Source: SIG701 sp045544955 (GTDB taxonomy: Bacteria > Bacillota > Clostridia > Oscillospirales > CAG-272). Taken from it: a stretch of DNA of 64,000 bases. The DNA lies in NCBI GenBank assembly GCA_045544955.1, contig JAZPZY010000071.1:1-64000 (forward strand). Reading direction: 5' to 3'. Positions 41,147 to 49,448 of this stretch are shown in pieces. A program made the position numbers and the translations under genes. Numbering within the stretch: position 1 is the first letter of the stretch; every line of letters begins with the position of its first letter. The notes beneath the pieces were generated by a model. The model worked only from the letters and a program-made list of their open reading frames with translations. It was not told where the DNA came from and searched no databases.

Positions 41147-43732
41147 ATGCAAAAAACGGTTATCGGAATCCTGGCACACGTGGATGCTGGGAAAACAACG
41201 CTGGCAGAAGCCATTCTATACCAGACCGGAAAGATCCGGAAGGTGGGGCGAGTAGACCACGGTGACACGCTGATGGATACCCACGCTTTGGAGCGGGAAC
41301 GGGGCATTACCATATTTGCGAGCCAGGCTGCCTTTTCTTTGGAAAATATGGAAGTCACACTTCTGGATACACCCGGGCACGTGGATTTTTCCGCCGAGAC
41401 GGAACGGATGCTGCAGGTGCTGGACGGGGCTATACTCGTTATCAGCGGAACGGACGGGATACAGGCACATACCCGCACGCTGTGGAAGCTTTTGTCTCTG
41501 TATCGGGTGCCCACATTCGTGTTCGTAACGAAAATGGATTTTGCTCGTCGGGATAAAGCGGATATTCTGTCAGAGCTCCGGGAGGAGTTTGGCGAGGGAT
41601 GCATCGATTTCAGTGAGGATGCCCGGGAGACGCGCATGGAACAGCTGGCCATGTGCCGGGAGGACATTCTGGATTCCTATTTTGCCGCAGGTTCAGTGGA
41701 GGATGGAGACGTAATTGAACTGATTCGGCAGCGGCTGGCGTTTCCCGTTTGTTTTGGCTCGGGGCTTAAACTCACCGGAATCGATCCCTTTCTCGATGTG
41801 TTATCCCGGTACGCTGTACCGGCGGAACGTCCGACAGCGTTTGGTGCCAAGGTGTTCAAAATCAGCCACGATCCCCAGGGAAACCGGCTGACGCATATGA
41901 AAATTACCGGCGGTACGCTTCATGTGCGTGACGTTTTAAGCGTAGGCGAAGCGGAGGAAAAGGTGGGACAGATCCGTGTGTATAACGGCGTAAAGTTCCA
42001 GACGGCGGAGCAGATGGAAGCGGGCGGTATATGTACGGTGCCCGGTCTGGAACTCACAAAAAACGGGCAGGGGCTGGGGATAGAAGCCGATACCGGCACC
42101 CCTATGCTGGAGCCCTGCATGAAATACCGGGTGAATCTGCCCCACGGATTTGACGCACAGACCATGCTGCCTAAGCTGCGGAAACTGGAGGAGGAGGATC
42201 CGCAGCTGCACGTGACGTATGCGGAGCATCTCGGTGAGATCCACGTGGAGATCATGGGTGCTGTGCAGGCAGAGATTTTGAAGAGCCTGATCGCCGAGCG
42301 TTTTCACGTGGACGTGGTGATCGATTCCGGGCGGATTCTGTATAAGGAAACGATTTCGGATACGGTAGAAGGAGTAGGGCATTACGAGCCGCTTCGCCAC
42401 TATGCGGAGGTTCATCTGCTGATGGAGCCTTTGCCCCGGGGTGAAGGACTGGTTTTTGAAACCAAATGCTCCGAAAACGCCCTGGAGAGAAACTGGCAGC
42501 GGCTGATCCTTACGCATCTTGCGGAAAAACAGCATCTGGGCGTTTTGACCGGTGCTCCCATTACCGATATGAAAATCACGCTCATGGCAGGACGGGCTCA
42601 CATCAAGCACACGGAGGGCGGTGATTTCCGTCAGGCAACCTACCGTGCCGTGCGGCAGGGGCTTATGCAGGCGAAATCGCAGATTCTGGAACCGTATTAC
42701 GCTTTCCGCCTGGAGGTTCCCGCTGAGCAGATCGGCCGAGCGGTGAGCGACATCCGGGCACGGCACGGCACTTTTGATCCACCGGAGAATATCGGGACTA
42801 TGGCACTTCTTCGCGGGCGTGCTCCCGTCTCTGCCATGAACGAATACGCCATGGAGGTGGCCTCCTACACGGGTGGACAGGGAAAACTGTTCTGTCAGGT
42901 GGACGGCTACGACGTCTGTCACAATCCGGCAGAGGTGATTGCCGATTTTGCCTATATGCCCGAGAGCGATCTTTCCAATACGCCGGATTCCGTCTTCTGT
43001 GCCCATGGTGCTGGATTTACCGTGAAATGGAATCAGGTTTCCGAATATATGCACCTGGAAAGCTGTCTTGGCCGAAAAGACCCGTCCATTTTGCCGAAGT
43101 TGAATCACCGGAATATAAGGCTGGATGAAAAAGAGCTGGAAGCGTTGATGCTGCGGGAGTTCGGTCCCATCAAACGCCCATCCTACCGTCCCCCGGCCAT
43201 AGAGGCAGAGCCTCGCGGGACGGAGACGGCATCTGCCGTATCCCGTAAGGAATACCTGATCGTGGACGGCTACAACGTGATCTTTGCCTGGGAGGATCTT
43301 CGGGAGATTGCCAACGCCGATCTGGGCGCGGCACGTCAGCAGCTGACGGATATTCTCGTGAATTACCGTGCCTATACCAAATGCGAGGTGGTTCTCGTCT
43401 TTGATGCCTACAACGTGGCAGGTGCGGAAGAACGCCGCTTTGAGGTGAACGGCGTCCACGTGGTGTATACGAAAGAAAATGAAACGGGCGATACGTATAT
43501 TGAAAAATTCATTGCCCGTATCGGAAAAAACGACCGTGTCCGTGTTGTAACCTCGGACGGTTTGATCCAGCTTTCTGCCATCCGTCTGGGAGTTTTGCGT
43601 ATGCCTGCGTCGGAATTTCTGACCGAGGCGGATCGGGTGCACCGGGAGATCGGCGACGTTCTGGCGGAACTGAAGAAAGAACCCCTTGGCAATATCGGCG
43701 AGATTATGGAAAAGAAAGAAAAGAAAAACTGA
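41147..43732 (+). CDS. TetM/EF-G-like translational GTPase fused to a NYN (Rae1/YacP-like) nuclease domain
   Basis: The 861-residue protein starts with a translational GTPase: G1 AHVDAGKT (10-17), G2 RGITI (52-56), G3 DTPGH (74-78), G4 TKMD (128-131). EF-G-like domains II to V follow, with the family segment EHLGEIHVEIMGAVQAEILK. Its closest relatives by layout are ribosome-protection proteins (TetM/TetO type), not EF-G itself. From about residue 700 to 850 a NYN/PIN-like domain follows, with YLIVDGYNVIFAW, VFDAYN, GDTYIEKFI and VVTSDGLIQ carrying the acidic active-site residues. The separate Bacillus protein Rae1 (YacP) has this domain and cleaves mRNA in the ribosomal A site. A joint ribosome-binding and mRNA-cleaving role is my inference; resistance to tetracycline cannot be assumed. 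Confidence 0.88.
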   Translation: MQKTVIGILAHVDAGKTTLAEAILYQTGKIRKVGRVDHGDTLMDTHALERERGITIFASQAAFSLENMEVTLLDTPGHVDFSAETERMLQVLDGAILVISGTDGIQAHTRTLWKLLSLYRVPTFVFVTKMDFARRDKADILSELREEFGEGCIDFSEDARETRMEQLAMCREDILDSYFAAGSVEDGDVIELIRQRLAFPVCFGSGLKLTGIDPFLDVLSRYAVPAERPTAFGAKVFKISHDPQGNRLTHMKITGGTLHVRDVLSVGEAEEKVGQIRVYNGVKFQTAEQMEAGGICTVPGLELTKNGQGLGIEADTGTPMLEPCMKYRVNLPHGFDAQTMLPKLRKLEEEDPQLHVTYAEHLGEIHVEIMGAVQAEILKSLIAERFHVDVVIDSGRILYKETISDTVEGVGHYEPLRHYAEVHLLMEPLPRGEGLVFETKCSENALERNWQRLILTHLAEKQHLGVLTGAPITDMKITLMAGRAHIKHTEGGDFRQATYRAVRQGLMQAKSQILEPYYAFRLEVPAEQIGRAVSDIRARHGTFDPPENIGTMALLRGRAPVSAMNEYAMEVASYTGGQGKLFCQVDGYDVCHNPAEVIADFAYMPESDLSNTPDSVFCAHGAGFTVKWNQVSEYMHLESCLGRKDPSILPKLNHRNIRLDEKELEALMLREFGPIKRPSYRPPAIEAEPRGTETASAVSRKEYLIVDGYNVIFAWEDLREIANADLGAARQQLTDILVNYRAYTKCEVVLVFDAYNVAGAEERRFEVNGVHVVYTKENETGDTYIEKFIARIGKNDRVRVVTSDGLIQLSAIRLGVLRMPASEFLTEADRVHREIGDVLAELKKEPLGNIGEIMEKKEKKN

Positions 43733-43769
43733 CAAAAGAGCCGTCACCCATGCGTGACGGCTCTTTTGT
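43732..43769. terminator. Bidirectional terminator between convergent genes
   Basis: A perfect 16-bp stem (43732-43747 with 43754-43769) has A-rich and T-rich ends and serves the EF-G/NYN gene (+) and the glycosidase-like gene (-). Confidence 0.92.
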
Positions 43770-43776
43770 CCATATG

Positions 43777-45237
43777 TCATTCAAATATAAACGAGTACAG
43801 ATCGCAGTCCTTCATTTCAAAGAGAAGCCGGACCGGTGTGTTTTCCAAAACAGACAGATCCTTTTCAAACAGTACTTTCCGTGACACGCTGTCGCCGAAT
43901 ACATTGCGGCTTCTGTATCCCGGAATGAGTGTGCCGGTTTCATCGCATACCGTCACGCACAGATTGCCCAGAGCGGAGGTAGCAACGTTCAGCTTCAGCT
44001 GGCTCCCCCGGAACGTGAACGGCTTTGTGAGCACCGTGCCGCCTTTGTAATCCGCACGCCAGGAGAAGAAACCGTCCAGTCGTACCGTATACCGGCGGAA
44101 GTTTACGTTTTTGATCCGGTAGCCCTCTCCCATATAGAAAGAAATCTCGTTGGGTGCGCCTTCCACGTCGGATTCCGTTTCAATCAGCCCGTGTGCGGGG
44201 AAACAGTTGCCGTACCACCAGTTGTCCCGTGCTTCGATCTCCGGCGTCAGATAAGCCTCGTCCCAGCGGTTGAAGCGGTATCCGTCCCGGGAGGTCATAA
44301 TGGCACAGTCCGTAACCACCGTGCCTTCGCGGCCGTAGTGCTTGGTCATAAAAGCGTGCCGGTCCCCCAGCGGCATATCTTCAAAGACGTGTGCGTCGTC
44401 CCGGCGGTCAAAGTATCGGCTGGGGAATCCAATGTACATATCCCGTGCACGGTAGTATTTCGTAACCTGATTGGTATAAAGAGGCAGATCCTCCGCTTCC
44501 TCGCCGAAATCCAGAAGCCCCTTCACCTCAAACGTGATAAGATCCTCGGATACCGCCAGACGCACGTCGCGAATGTCTTTCGGATCGTCAATGGCGTATT
44601 CGCTGGTGTCCGTATTCTTATCTCCGAGAGGATGATTGCCACGATAGTAGATGTGGTAGAGACCGTCGTTTTTATCCCAGAAGAGCACGTTGTACGTGTC
44701 AAAAGCACCGGGGATGTCCAGATAACGGGAGAAGGTGAAGACGTAGCCGTCCTCACTCACGAACAGTGCCAGCTTGGGAAGACCGTCCACACCACGCAGG
44801 GAGAGTGCCTTGTACGCCTCTTCCTTTTTGCAGGCGGGATTCTCATCCTTGTAAACGGAGAAGTTGTCCACGTATCCGCCGGTGGTGTAAAAGATGTTGT
44901 TGTACCGCGTGCCGGCAAAATCATAGTGTCCCAGCTTTACTTTTTTGAAGGTGATTCCGTCTCGGCTTTCTGCCGCACAGTATACCACCGGACGGCCTAC
45001 GTGCTTTCCGTCGGGGCCAATATAACTGTGCTGAGCCCGGTAATACATACGGTAGGTGTCATCCACCTTGATGATGCAGGCGTAGCCATTTACAACCCCG
45101 TCCCACTCGTCATTACAGGCGAGGGCAATATTCTGTTTTGTGGGCTTGTGCATGCGGATGCAGATGTCCTTTTTTTCATCAATGAAAAACTCATCCCAGC
45201 ACAGCATGCGGTCGTTGTTCAAAGCGTAGATTTCCAC
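43777..45237 (-). CDS. Five-bladed beta-propeller glycosidase-like protein, copy 2
   Basis: The GTG at 45237 is used because it gives the same MEIYALNNDRMLCWDEF start as the paralog upstream, with AAAGGA before it. The 486-residue protein has repeated blade-like segments: DDTYRMYYRAQHSY, LYHIYYRGNHP and MTSRDGYRFNRWDEA. These recall GH32/GH43-type propellers. The C-terminal 120 residues form a beta-sandwich (RYTVRLDGFFSWRADYKGG and later). There is no signal peptide. Catalytic acids cannot be assigned by eye; the likely role is hydrolysis or phosphorolysis of imported oligosaccharides. Confidence 0.6.
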   Translation of the reverse strand: MEIYALNNDRMLCWDEFFIDEKKDICIRMHKPTKQNIALACNDEWDGVVNGYACIIKVDDTYRMYYRAQHSYIGPDGKHVGRPVVYCAAESRDGITFKKVKLGHYDFAGTRYNNIFYTTGGYVDNFSVYKDENPACKKEEAYKALSLRGVDGLPKLALFVSEDGYVFTFSRYLDIPGAFDTYNVLFWDKNDGLYHIYYRGNHPLGDKNTDTSEYAIDDPKDIRDVRLAVSEDLITFEVKGLLDFGEEAEDLPLYTNQVTKYYRARDMYIGFPSRYFDRRDDAHVFEDMPLGDRHAFMTKHYGREGTVVTDCAIMTSRDGYRFNRWDEAYLTPEIEARDNWWYGNCFPAHGLIETESDVEGAPNEISFYMGEGYRIKNVNFRRYTVRLDGFFSWRADYKGGTVLTKPFTFRGSQLKLNVATSALGNLCVTVCDETGTLIPGYRSRNVFGDSVSRKVLFEKDLSVLENTPVRLLFEMKDCDLYSFIFE

Positions 45238-45259
45238 AGTGTCGTATTCCTTTCCGTTG

Positions 45260-46723
45260 TTAAATGAATCTGAAGGAGTACAGAGAACTGTCCTTCAGCT
45301 GAATCTTCAGACGAATGGGTGTGCCTTGCAGATCACCTGCGTCCTTTTCAAAATCCACAATACGGTCGACGCTGTCGCCGAACAGGTTTCTGCTGTCATA
45401 GCCTTCCAGCTCTTTGCCGTTTTCGTCGCAGATCTGGATTCTCATGCCGCCATAGCAAGGGGGCGTGGCAAAATTGATCTCCAACTGACGGCCGGTAAAG
45501 GTAAACGGCTTTGTCAGAATTTCACCACCCTTATATTTGGCATACCAGGAGAAGAATCCGTCAAGTCGTACCGCATATCTGCGGAAGTTGCAGGTGTTCT
45601 TGGTTTTGTAATACTCATTCATAAAGAACGAAAGCTCGTTGGGAGCACCGAATTCGTCGCATTCCGTTTCAATGATGCCGTAAGCAGGGAAGCATTGGCC
45701 ATACCACCAGTTATTCCGATCCTGCACGCCTGGGGTGATAAACGCTTCATCCCACCGATTAAAGCGGAAGCCGTCCCGGCTGGTCATAATCGCGCAGTCC
45801 GTAAGTGCAGTGCCTTCCCGGTTAAACAATTCCGTCACAACTTTTTTCCTGTCCGCAAGAGAGAAGCGTTCCAGATTGTGTGCGTCCTGCCACCGGTCGT
45901 GATAACGGGCGGGCAGGGCAATGAACATATTCTTTGCCCGATGATACCGCATAATATTATTGGTATAAAGCTGCATATCCTCCTTGTCTTCGCCGAAATC
46001 GAGCGGGCCTTTCAAATCAAAATGAATAAAGTCCGCCGTTTCTGCCAGACGCACGTCACGCAGATTATGCCGCTCGTTTTCAATACTGTGGGGGCCGGCG
46101 TCATAGCCTTCCTTGTAATGGAAGCCGCGATAATAGATATTGTACTTTTGGGTGTCTTTATTCCACAGGAGAATATTTTCGCTGTCAAAACCGCCGGGAA
46201 ATTCCAGCTTCAGGGGCTCGCTGAAAACGATGCCGTCCTCGCTATGCTTCAGCGCGAGACAGTAACCCAGTTTATGCTTGGGACTAAGCACGGTCAGTGC
46301 TTTGTACTTTTCGCCGGGCAGGCAATCTGGATTTTCGTCAAGATAAGGCAATCCCCCGACAATATTGTTAAACCGCGAGCCGTTGAAAGCAAACTTGTTG
46401 ACAGGGACACTCTTAAAATGCTTGCCGTCCACACTGGTTTTCAGGCAGATGTTCAATATCTCGCCGTCAGGGTTAACACCGTGGGAGATCGTACCGTTTG
46501 CATTATACATGGCGTGATAGGCCCGATAATAGAAGCGATACTGGCCGTCCACTTTGAAAACCCGGCCGGCACCGTTGCCGGCACCTTCCCATTCCTCATC
46601 CATGACGATGAGGTCGTCCGTTTTCCGTGGATGATGCATAATCACTTCCGCATCGACCATTTTGTCAACGAGGAACTCATCCCAGCACAGCATGCGGTCG
46701 TTGTTCAAAGCGTAGATTTCCAT
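45260..46723 (-). CDS. Five-bladed beta-propeller glycosidase-like protein, copy 1
   Basis: The 487-residue protein starts at the ATG at 46723 (AAAGGAC upstream). It is a full-length paralog of the following gene, with conserved blocks EIYALNNDRMLCWDEF, YRFYYRAYHAMY, TDCAIMTSRDGFRFNRWDEAF, NWWYGQCFPAYGIIETE and RRYAVRLDGFFSWYAKYKGGE. The very strong match in these blocks and weaker similarity elsewhere point to an old tandem duplication with conserved active-site architecture. Substrate unknown; the neighbouring uronate, SGNH and CBM9-like genes suggest plant or host glycans. Confidence 0.6.
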   Translation of the reverse strand: MEIYALNNDRMLCWDEFLVDKMVDAEVIMHHPRKTDDLIVMDEEWEGAGNGAGRVFKVDGQYRFYYRAYHAMYNANGTISHGVNPDGEILNICLKTSVDGKHFKSVPVNKFAFNGSRFNNIVGGLPYLDENPDCLPGEKYKALTVLSPKHKLGYCLALKHSEDGIVFSEPLKLEFPGGFDSENILLWNKDTQKYNIYYRGFHYKEGYDAGPHSIENERHNLRDVRLAETADFIHFDLKGPLDFGEDKEDMQLYTNNIMRYHRAKNMFIALPARYHDRWQDAHNLERFSLADRKKVVTELFNREGTALTDCAIMTSRDGFRFNRWDEAFITPGVQDRNNWWYGQCFPAYGIIETECDEFGAPNELSFFMNEYYKTKNTCNFRRYAVRLDGFFSWYAKYKGGEILTKPFTFTGRQLEINFATPPCYGGMRIQICDENGKELEGYDSRNLFGDSVDRIVDFEKDAGDLQGTPIRLKIQLKDSSLYSFRFI

Positions 46724-46751
46724 AAAAACCAGTCCTTTCCGAGGTTGTATT

Positions 46752-47165
46752 TTAGCGAAGGCATTTAGGCTGAACCCGCACGAGGGGCGGAATACAGACG
46801 GAACGTTTCGTATTGGGATCAATTACGATACCAAATGAGGCAAGCAAAGGATGTGAGTCCAATGCGTTCAGTGCGTCCTGCAGTGTTCCTCGGATGAATA
46901 TGCAATCCATTGCACCGCGTTTTCTTGTATAGTTCCGGCAGGCCTCCGGCGAGGAGAAGATGGGAAAGTACAGTGTGTCACATGCAGGACGATGCAGTGC
47001 GTTTTCCTGCATGGTTCCCTGTGCATCTTGGAAAAAAGGCGTGGTGTAATAAAAAAACTGATCGGCGTTTTTGTTTGCGAACGCTTGCGGGGTGAGTTTC
47101 CCGTTCATGAAAGCACGGACAGAGCATCGCCATCGCAAGCGGCGAAACGGCAGAAAAGCAGGCAT
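46752..47165 (-). CDS. Hypothetical protein, possibly SseB N-terminal-domain-like
   Basis: The ATG at 47165 has GAGGG 5 bp upstream. A later Met at 47108 has no ribosome site. The 137-residue product has an N-terminal basic patch, then an alpha/beta region (FFYYTTPFFQDAQ, TLYFPIFSSPEACRNY, MDCIFIRGTLQDALNAL, FGIVIDPNT) reminiscent of the SseB-type domain found in many clostridial proteins of unknown role. It lies 28 bp upstream of the glycosidase-like pair, on the same strand. Confidence in coding is fair, in family low. Confidence 0.55.
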   Translation of the reverse strand: MPAFLPFRRLRWRCSVRAFMNGKLTPQAFANKNADQFFYYTTPFFQDAQGTMQENALHRPACDTLYFPIFSSPEACRNYTRKRGAMDCIFIRGTLQDALNALDSHPLLASFGIVIDPNTKRSVCIPPLVRVQPKCLR

Positions 47166-47341
47166 AGATCCCTCAAGTTTTTTCTCATTTTATCATATGT
47201 GATATGGACAGTCAAGGTATATTCGTGAAAAAAATATTGTATTTATATAAGACTTAACTTCCGAAAACAAAAATTGTCCGTGCTGCAGACACTTTGCGCT
47301 TTTTCACTGGAGCCTTCATCATGTACTCATCTTTTGTCACA

Positions 47342-47380
47342 CCTTCCAAGAGAGGCATATCATATATCCCCCTTGGAAGG
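47342..47380 (+). promoter_or_regulatory. Hairpin that captures the ribosome site of the collagen-like gene
   Basis: CCTTCCAAG (47342-47350) pairs with CTTGGAAGG (47372-47380). The 3' arm runs into the Shine-Dalgarno AAGGAGGTGAT (47377-47387). Folding would hide part of the ribosome site, so translation may be conditional. The remaining upstream gap (47166-47341) is AT-rich with no other clear signal. Confidence 0.5.
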
Positions 47381-47390
47381 AGGTGATATC

Positions 47391-48242
47391 ATGAGCTTAT
47401 GGAACTTCAATAATAGAAATGACAGGCGATTCGAAAATGACAATAGGAATTGCAGTCAGAATGATTGTAATGACGATAGATGTGATTGTGACTGCGGCTG
47501 CCGGAAGGAGCCCTGCGAGGATGACCGCCCCTGTGAGTTTGATTGTTCTTTGTGTCCACCGGGACCGCGAGGCCCAGCCGGTCCTGTTGGACCCACTGGC
47601 CCGCAAGGCCCCATAGGTCCGCAAGGACCCGTTGGCGAAACCGGCCCCGTAGGTCCGCAGGGTCCTATCGGCGAAACCGGTCCCGTAGGATCGCAGGGTC
47701 CTATCGGTGAAACCGGCCCCGTAGGACCGCAGGGTCCTATCGGTGAAACCGGTCCCGTAGGTCCGCAAGGCCCTATCGGCGAAACCGGCCCCGTAGGTCC
47801 GCAAGGTCCTGCCGGAGGTGTGCTGAACTTTGCAGATTTTTATGCATTGATGCCGCCCGATAATGCGGCTACAGTGGCGCCCGGAACGGATGTCAGTTTC
47901 CCGCAGGACGGCCCGAACAGCGGAGCGGATATTTCCAGAACCGGCCCGGATTCATTTAATCTGGCACAGATCGGAACCTATCAGATTCTGTTTGAGGTGA
48001 GTGTGGATGAAGCCGGTCAGCTGATGCTGACTTTGAACGGCGAGGATCTGGCATACACTGTGGTCGGCAGAGCTACCGGTGCTTCGCAGATTGTGGGTAT
48101 GTCGATTGTCTCGACCACTGTGATCAACTCGATTCTGACTGTCCGGAATCCTGCCGGCACTGCGGCTGCGCTTACCATTACACCGCTTGCAGGCGGAACA
48201 CGTCCTGTCTCTGCGCATCTTGTGATTATGCAGATCGGTTGA
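47391..48242 (+). CDS. BclA-like collagen-repeat surface/exosporium protein
   Basis: The strong AAGGAGGTGAT site sets the ATG at 47391. The 283-residue protein has an N-terminal region rich in Asn, Asp and Cys (CDCDCGCRKEPCEDDRPC). A run of Gly-X-Y triplets follows at about residues 58-143, largely GETGPVGPQGPI repeats. The C-terminal beta-rich domain (about 144-283; FNLAQIGTYQILFEVSVDEAGQLML and TVVGRATG) is the TNF-like head of BclA-type spore glycoproteins. Such proteins form trimers on the spore surface. The Cys-rich head could form disulphide links to the coat. A spore or surface role is consistent with spoVM elsewhere in the window. Confidence 0.85.
   Translation: MSLWNFNNRNDRRFENDNRNCSQNDCNDDRCDCDCGCRKEPCEDDRPCEFDCSLCPPGPRGPAGPVGPTGPQGPIGPQGPVGETGPVGPQGPIGETGPVGSQGPIGETGPVGPQGPIGETGPVGPQGPIGETGPVGPQGPAGGVLNFADFYALMPPDNAATVAPGTDVSFPQDGPNSGADISRTGPDSFNLAQIGTYQILFEVSVDEAGQLMLTLNGEDLAYTVVGRATGASQIVGMSIVSTTVINSILTVRNPAGTAAALTITPLAGGTRPVSAHLVIMQIG
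47562..47820 (+). repeat. Collagen-like Gly-X-Y coding repeat
   Basis: 36-bp units encode GETGPVGPQGPI with few synonymous differences, giving near-identical DNA repeats. This indicates recent expansion or homogenisation. Confidence 0.85.
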
Positions 48243-48249
48243 TTCTCTC

Positions 48250-48287
48250 AAAGGCACATTTCAAAAGAAATGTGCCTTTTCTGTTTT
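48250..48287 (+). terminator. Terminator after the collagen-like gene
   Basis: AAAGGCACATTTC (48250-48262) pairs with GAAATGTGCCTTT (48267-48279) over AAAA, then T residues. Confidence 0.9.
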
Positions 48288-48325
48288 AGAGACACCAGTG
48301 CGGCATATAGGGCTTTATAACAAAA

Positions 48326-48368
48326 ACACCATTGAGTCCGAACTTGAGGGTTCAGATTTCAATGGTGT
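48326..48368 (-). terminator. Terminator downstream of the XRE regulator
   Basis: ACACCATTGA (48326-48335) pairs with TCAATGGTGT (48359-48368), with a GAAC/GTTC inner pairing and T residues beyond on the minus strand. Confidence 0.65.
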
Positions 48369-48414
48369 CTTTATCGTTTTTTGTGATCGGATTTGAACTT
48401 TCGCAATGGCATGT

Positions 48415-49083
48415 TTAACCGTTCTTCTGTGATGCAACGATCATAAGTTCTAATATATCAGCCTCATTCATAAACGGCAAAAACACAGATGCCTCACTTA
48501 TACCACCGTGTTCAAATGCTTCAAAAGCAAACGCTTTTATGGCGGATTCTCTTAAGAATGGCATGAACATGGTGATAGATTCGCCGTTTTCTGTTGCGAT
48601 TCTCACCAATTCTTCAATTTTTTCATAATGAAGAAAAGGAAGAAGAACGGCAACACTTTTTCCATTTTTGATATGTTCATCGGTAATTTCTTCAATAGTT
48701 TTATCACTCAAAAAGGGGAGAACTGTTGATAAAACACGTGGATGATAGTCTGTGTTTATTAAAATGTCTTCAATCTGTGAAGGCTTTAAGAGGTATGCCG
48801 CCTCGGAAATATCTGCATCTGAATATTCATTGGCATTTGGTGATTGTGAAGAAATAACATCATGCAAAACCGTATTATTATGACCGATAATATCATCAAT
48901 GGTTACACCGAATATTTCTGCAAGTTCAGGAAGTTTGGATATATCCGGCATAGAGTTTCCGCGTTCCCAATTTGATACAGCTTGAAAACTGATGGATAAC
49001 TTGTCCGCGAGTTCGTACTGCGTCATATCCTTTGCTTTTCTAAATTCAGAAATCCTTTTCCCGATTTGTGTCGTGTCAAACAT
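48415..49083 (-). CDS. XRE-family regulator with C-terminal helical repeats
   Basis: The 222-residue protein starts at 49083 (AAAGGA upstream). Residues about 6-62 are a Cro/C1-type helix-turn-helix (IGKRISEFRKAKDMTQYELADKLSISFQAVSNWERGNSMPDI). From about residue 95 four related segments follow, with the recurring core (V/L/M)LPFL or MPFL and then an acidic helix and a G-containing turn (KNGKS, ENGES, EHGGI). These look like a small helical solenoid, perhaps a ligand- or protein-binding sensor. The gene is AT-rich relative to its neighbours and lies just beyond the tRNA-Ser terminator, which hints at acquisition. Confidence 0.8.
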   Translation of the reverse strand: MFDTTQIGKRISEFRKAKDMTQYELADKLSISFQAVSNWERGNSMPDISKLPELAEIFGVTIDDIIGHNNTVLHDVISSQSPNANEYSDADISEAAYLLKPSQIEDILINTDYHPRVLSTVLPFLSDKTIEEITDEHIKNGKSVAVLLPFLHYEKIEELVRIATENGESITMFMPFLRESAIKAFAFEAFEHGGISEASVFLPFMNEADILELMIVASQKNG

Positions 49084-49218
49084 AAACTTCTTTCCTTTCC
49101 GCAGACTTGTTTTTGTCTTGCACAATCAGTATATTCTTTTCTTAAAAAAAGAACAGCAAGCGGTAATTGAATTATCGATAAATTGACTACAGCAATTATT
49201 GAATAATAAACCATATGG

Positions 49219-49251
49219 AAAACTCCCGAATGAATCTCATTCGGGAGTTTT
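49219..49251 (-). terminator. Terminator of tRNA-Ser
   Basis: A perfect 15-bp stem (49219-49233 with 49237-49251) has a 3-base loop and T-rich 3' arm on the minus strand. Confidence 0.9.
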
Positions 49252-49340
49252 TGGCGGAGGGTGTGGGATTCGAACCCACGTGGGATTGCTCCCAAACGGT
49301 TTTCAAGACCGCCTCGTTATGACCGCTTCGATAACCCTCC
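49252..49340 (-). tRNA. tRNA-Ser (anticodon UGA)
   Basis: Minus strand, 89 nt with encoded CCA. Acceptor GGAGGGT pairs with ACCCTCC, discriminator G. The anticodon loop CTTGAAA gives TGA (codon UCA). A long variable arm and GGTTCGAATCC T-loop are present. Confidence 0.97.
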
Positions 49341-49354
49341 GAGTAACAGATATT

Positions 49355-49383
49355 ATGATACCATAAAGGCAGGATTTTGTCAA
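49355..49383 (-). promoter_or_regulatory. Promoter of tRNA-Ser
   Basis: On the minus strand TTGACA (49378-49383) and TATCAT (49355-49360), 17-bp spacer, about 15 bp before the mature 5' end. Confidence 0.75.
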
Positions 49384-49448
49384 GATTATTTTCATACTAT
49401 CCGCCTTTTGCGGCATACTAAAGGCACGGACGAAAGAGAGGTGTTTTT

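Noticed and set aside
41147..43732. Tetracycline-resistance determinant
   Set aside because: The GTPase part is TetM-like in layout, but the NYN fusion, chromosomal context and lack of resistance-type leader argue for a housekeeping or ribosome-rescue role.
41936..43780. Long open frame on the minus strand opposite the EF-G/NYN gene
   Set aside because: The plus-strand frame has all GTPase and NYN motifs; the opposite frame has none.
47562..47820. Regular repeats resembling a CRISPR or minisatellite array
   Set aside because: Units are in frame and encode Gly-X-Y triplets; there are no unique spacers and no cas genes.
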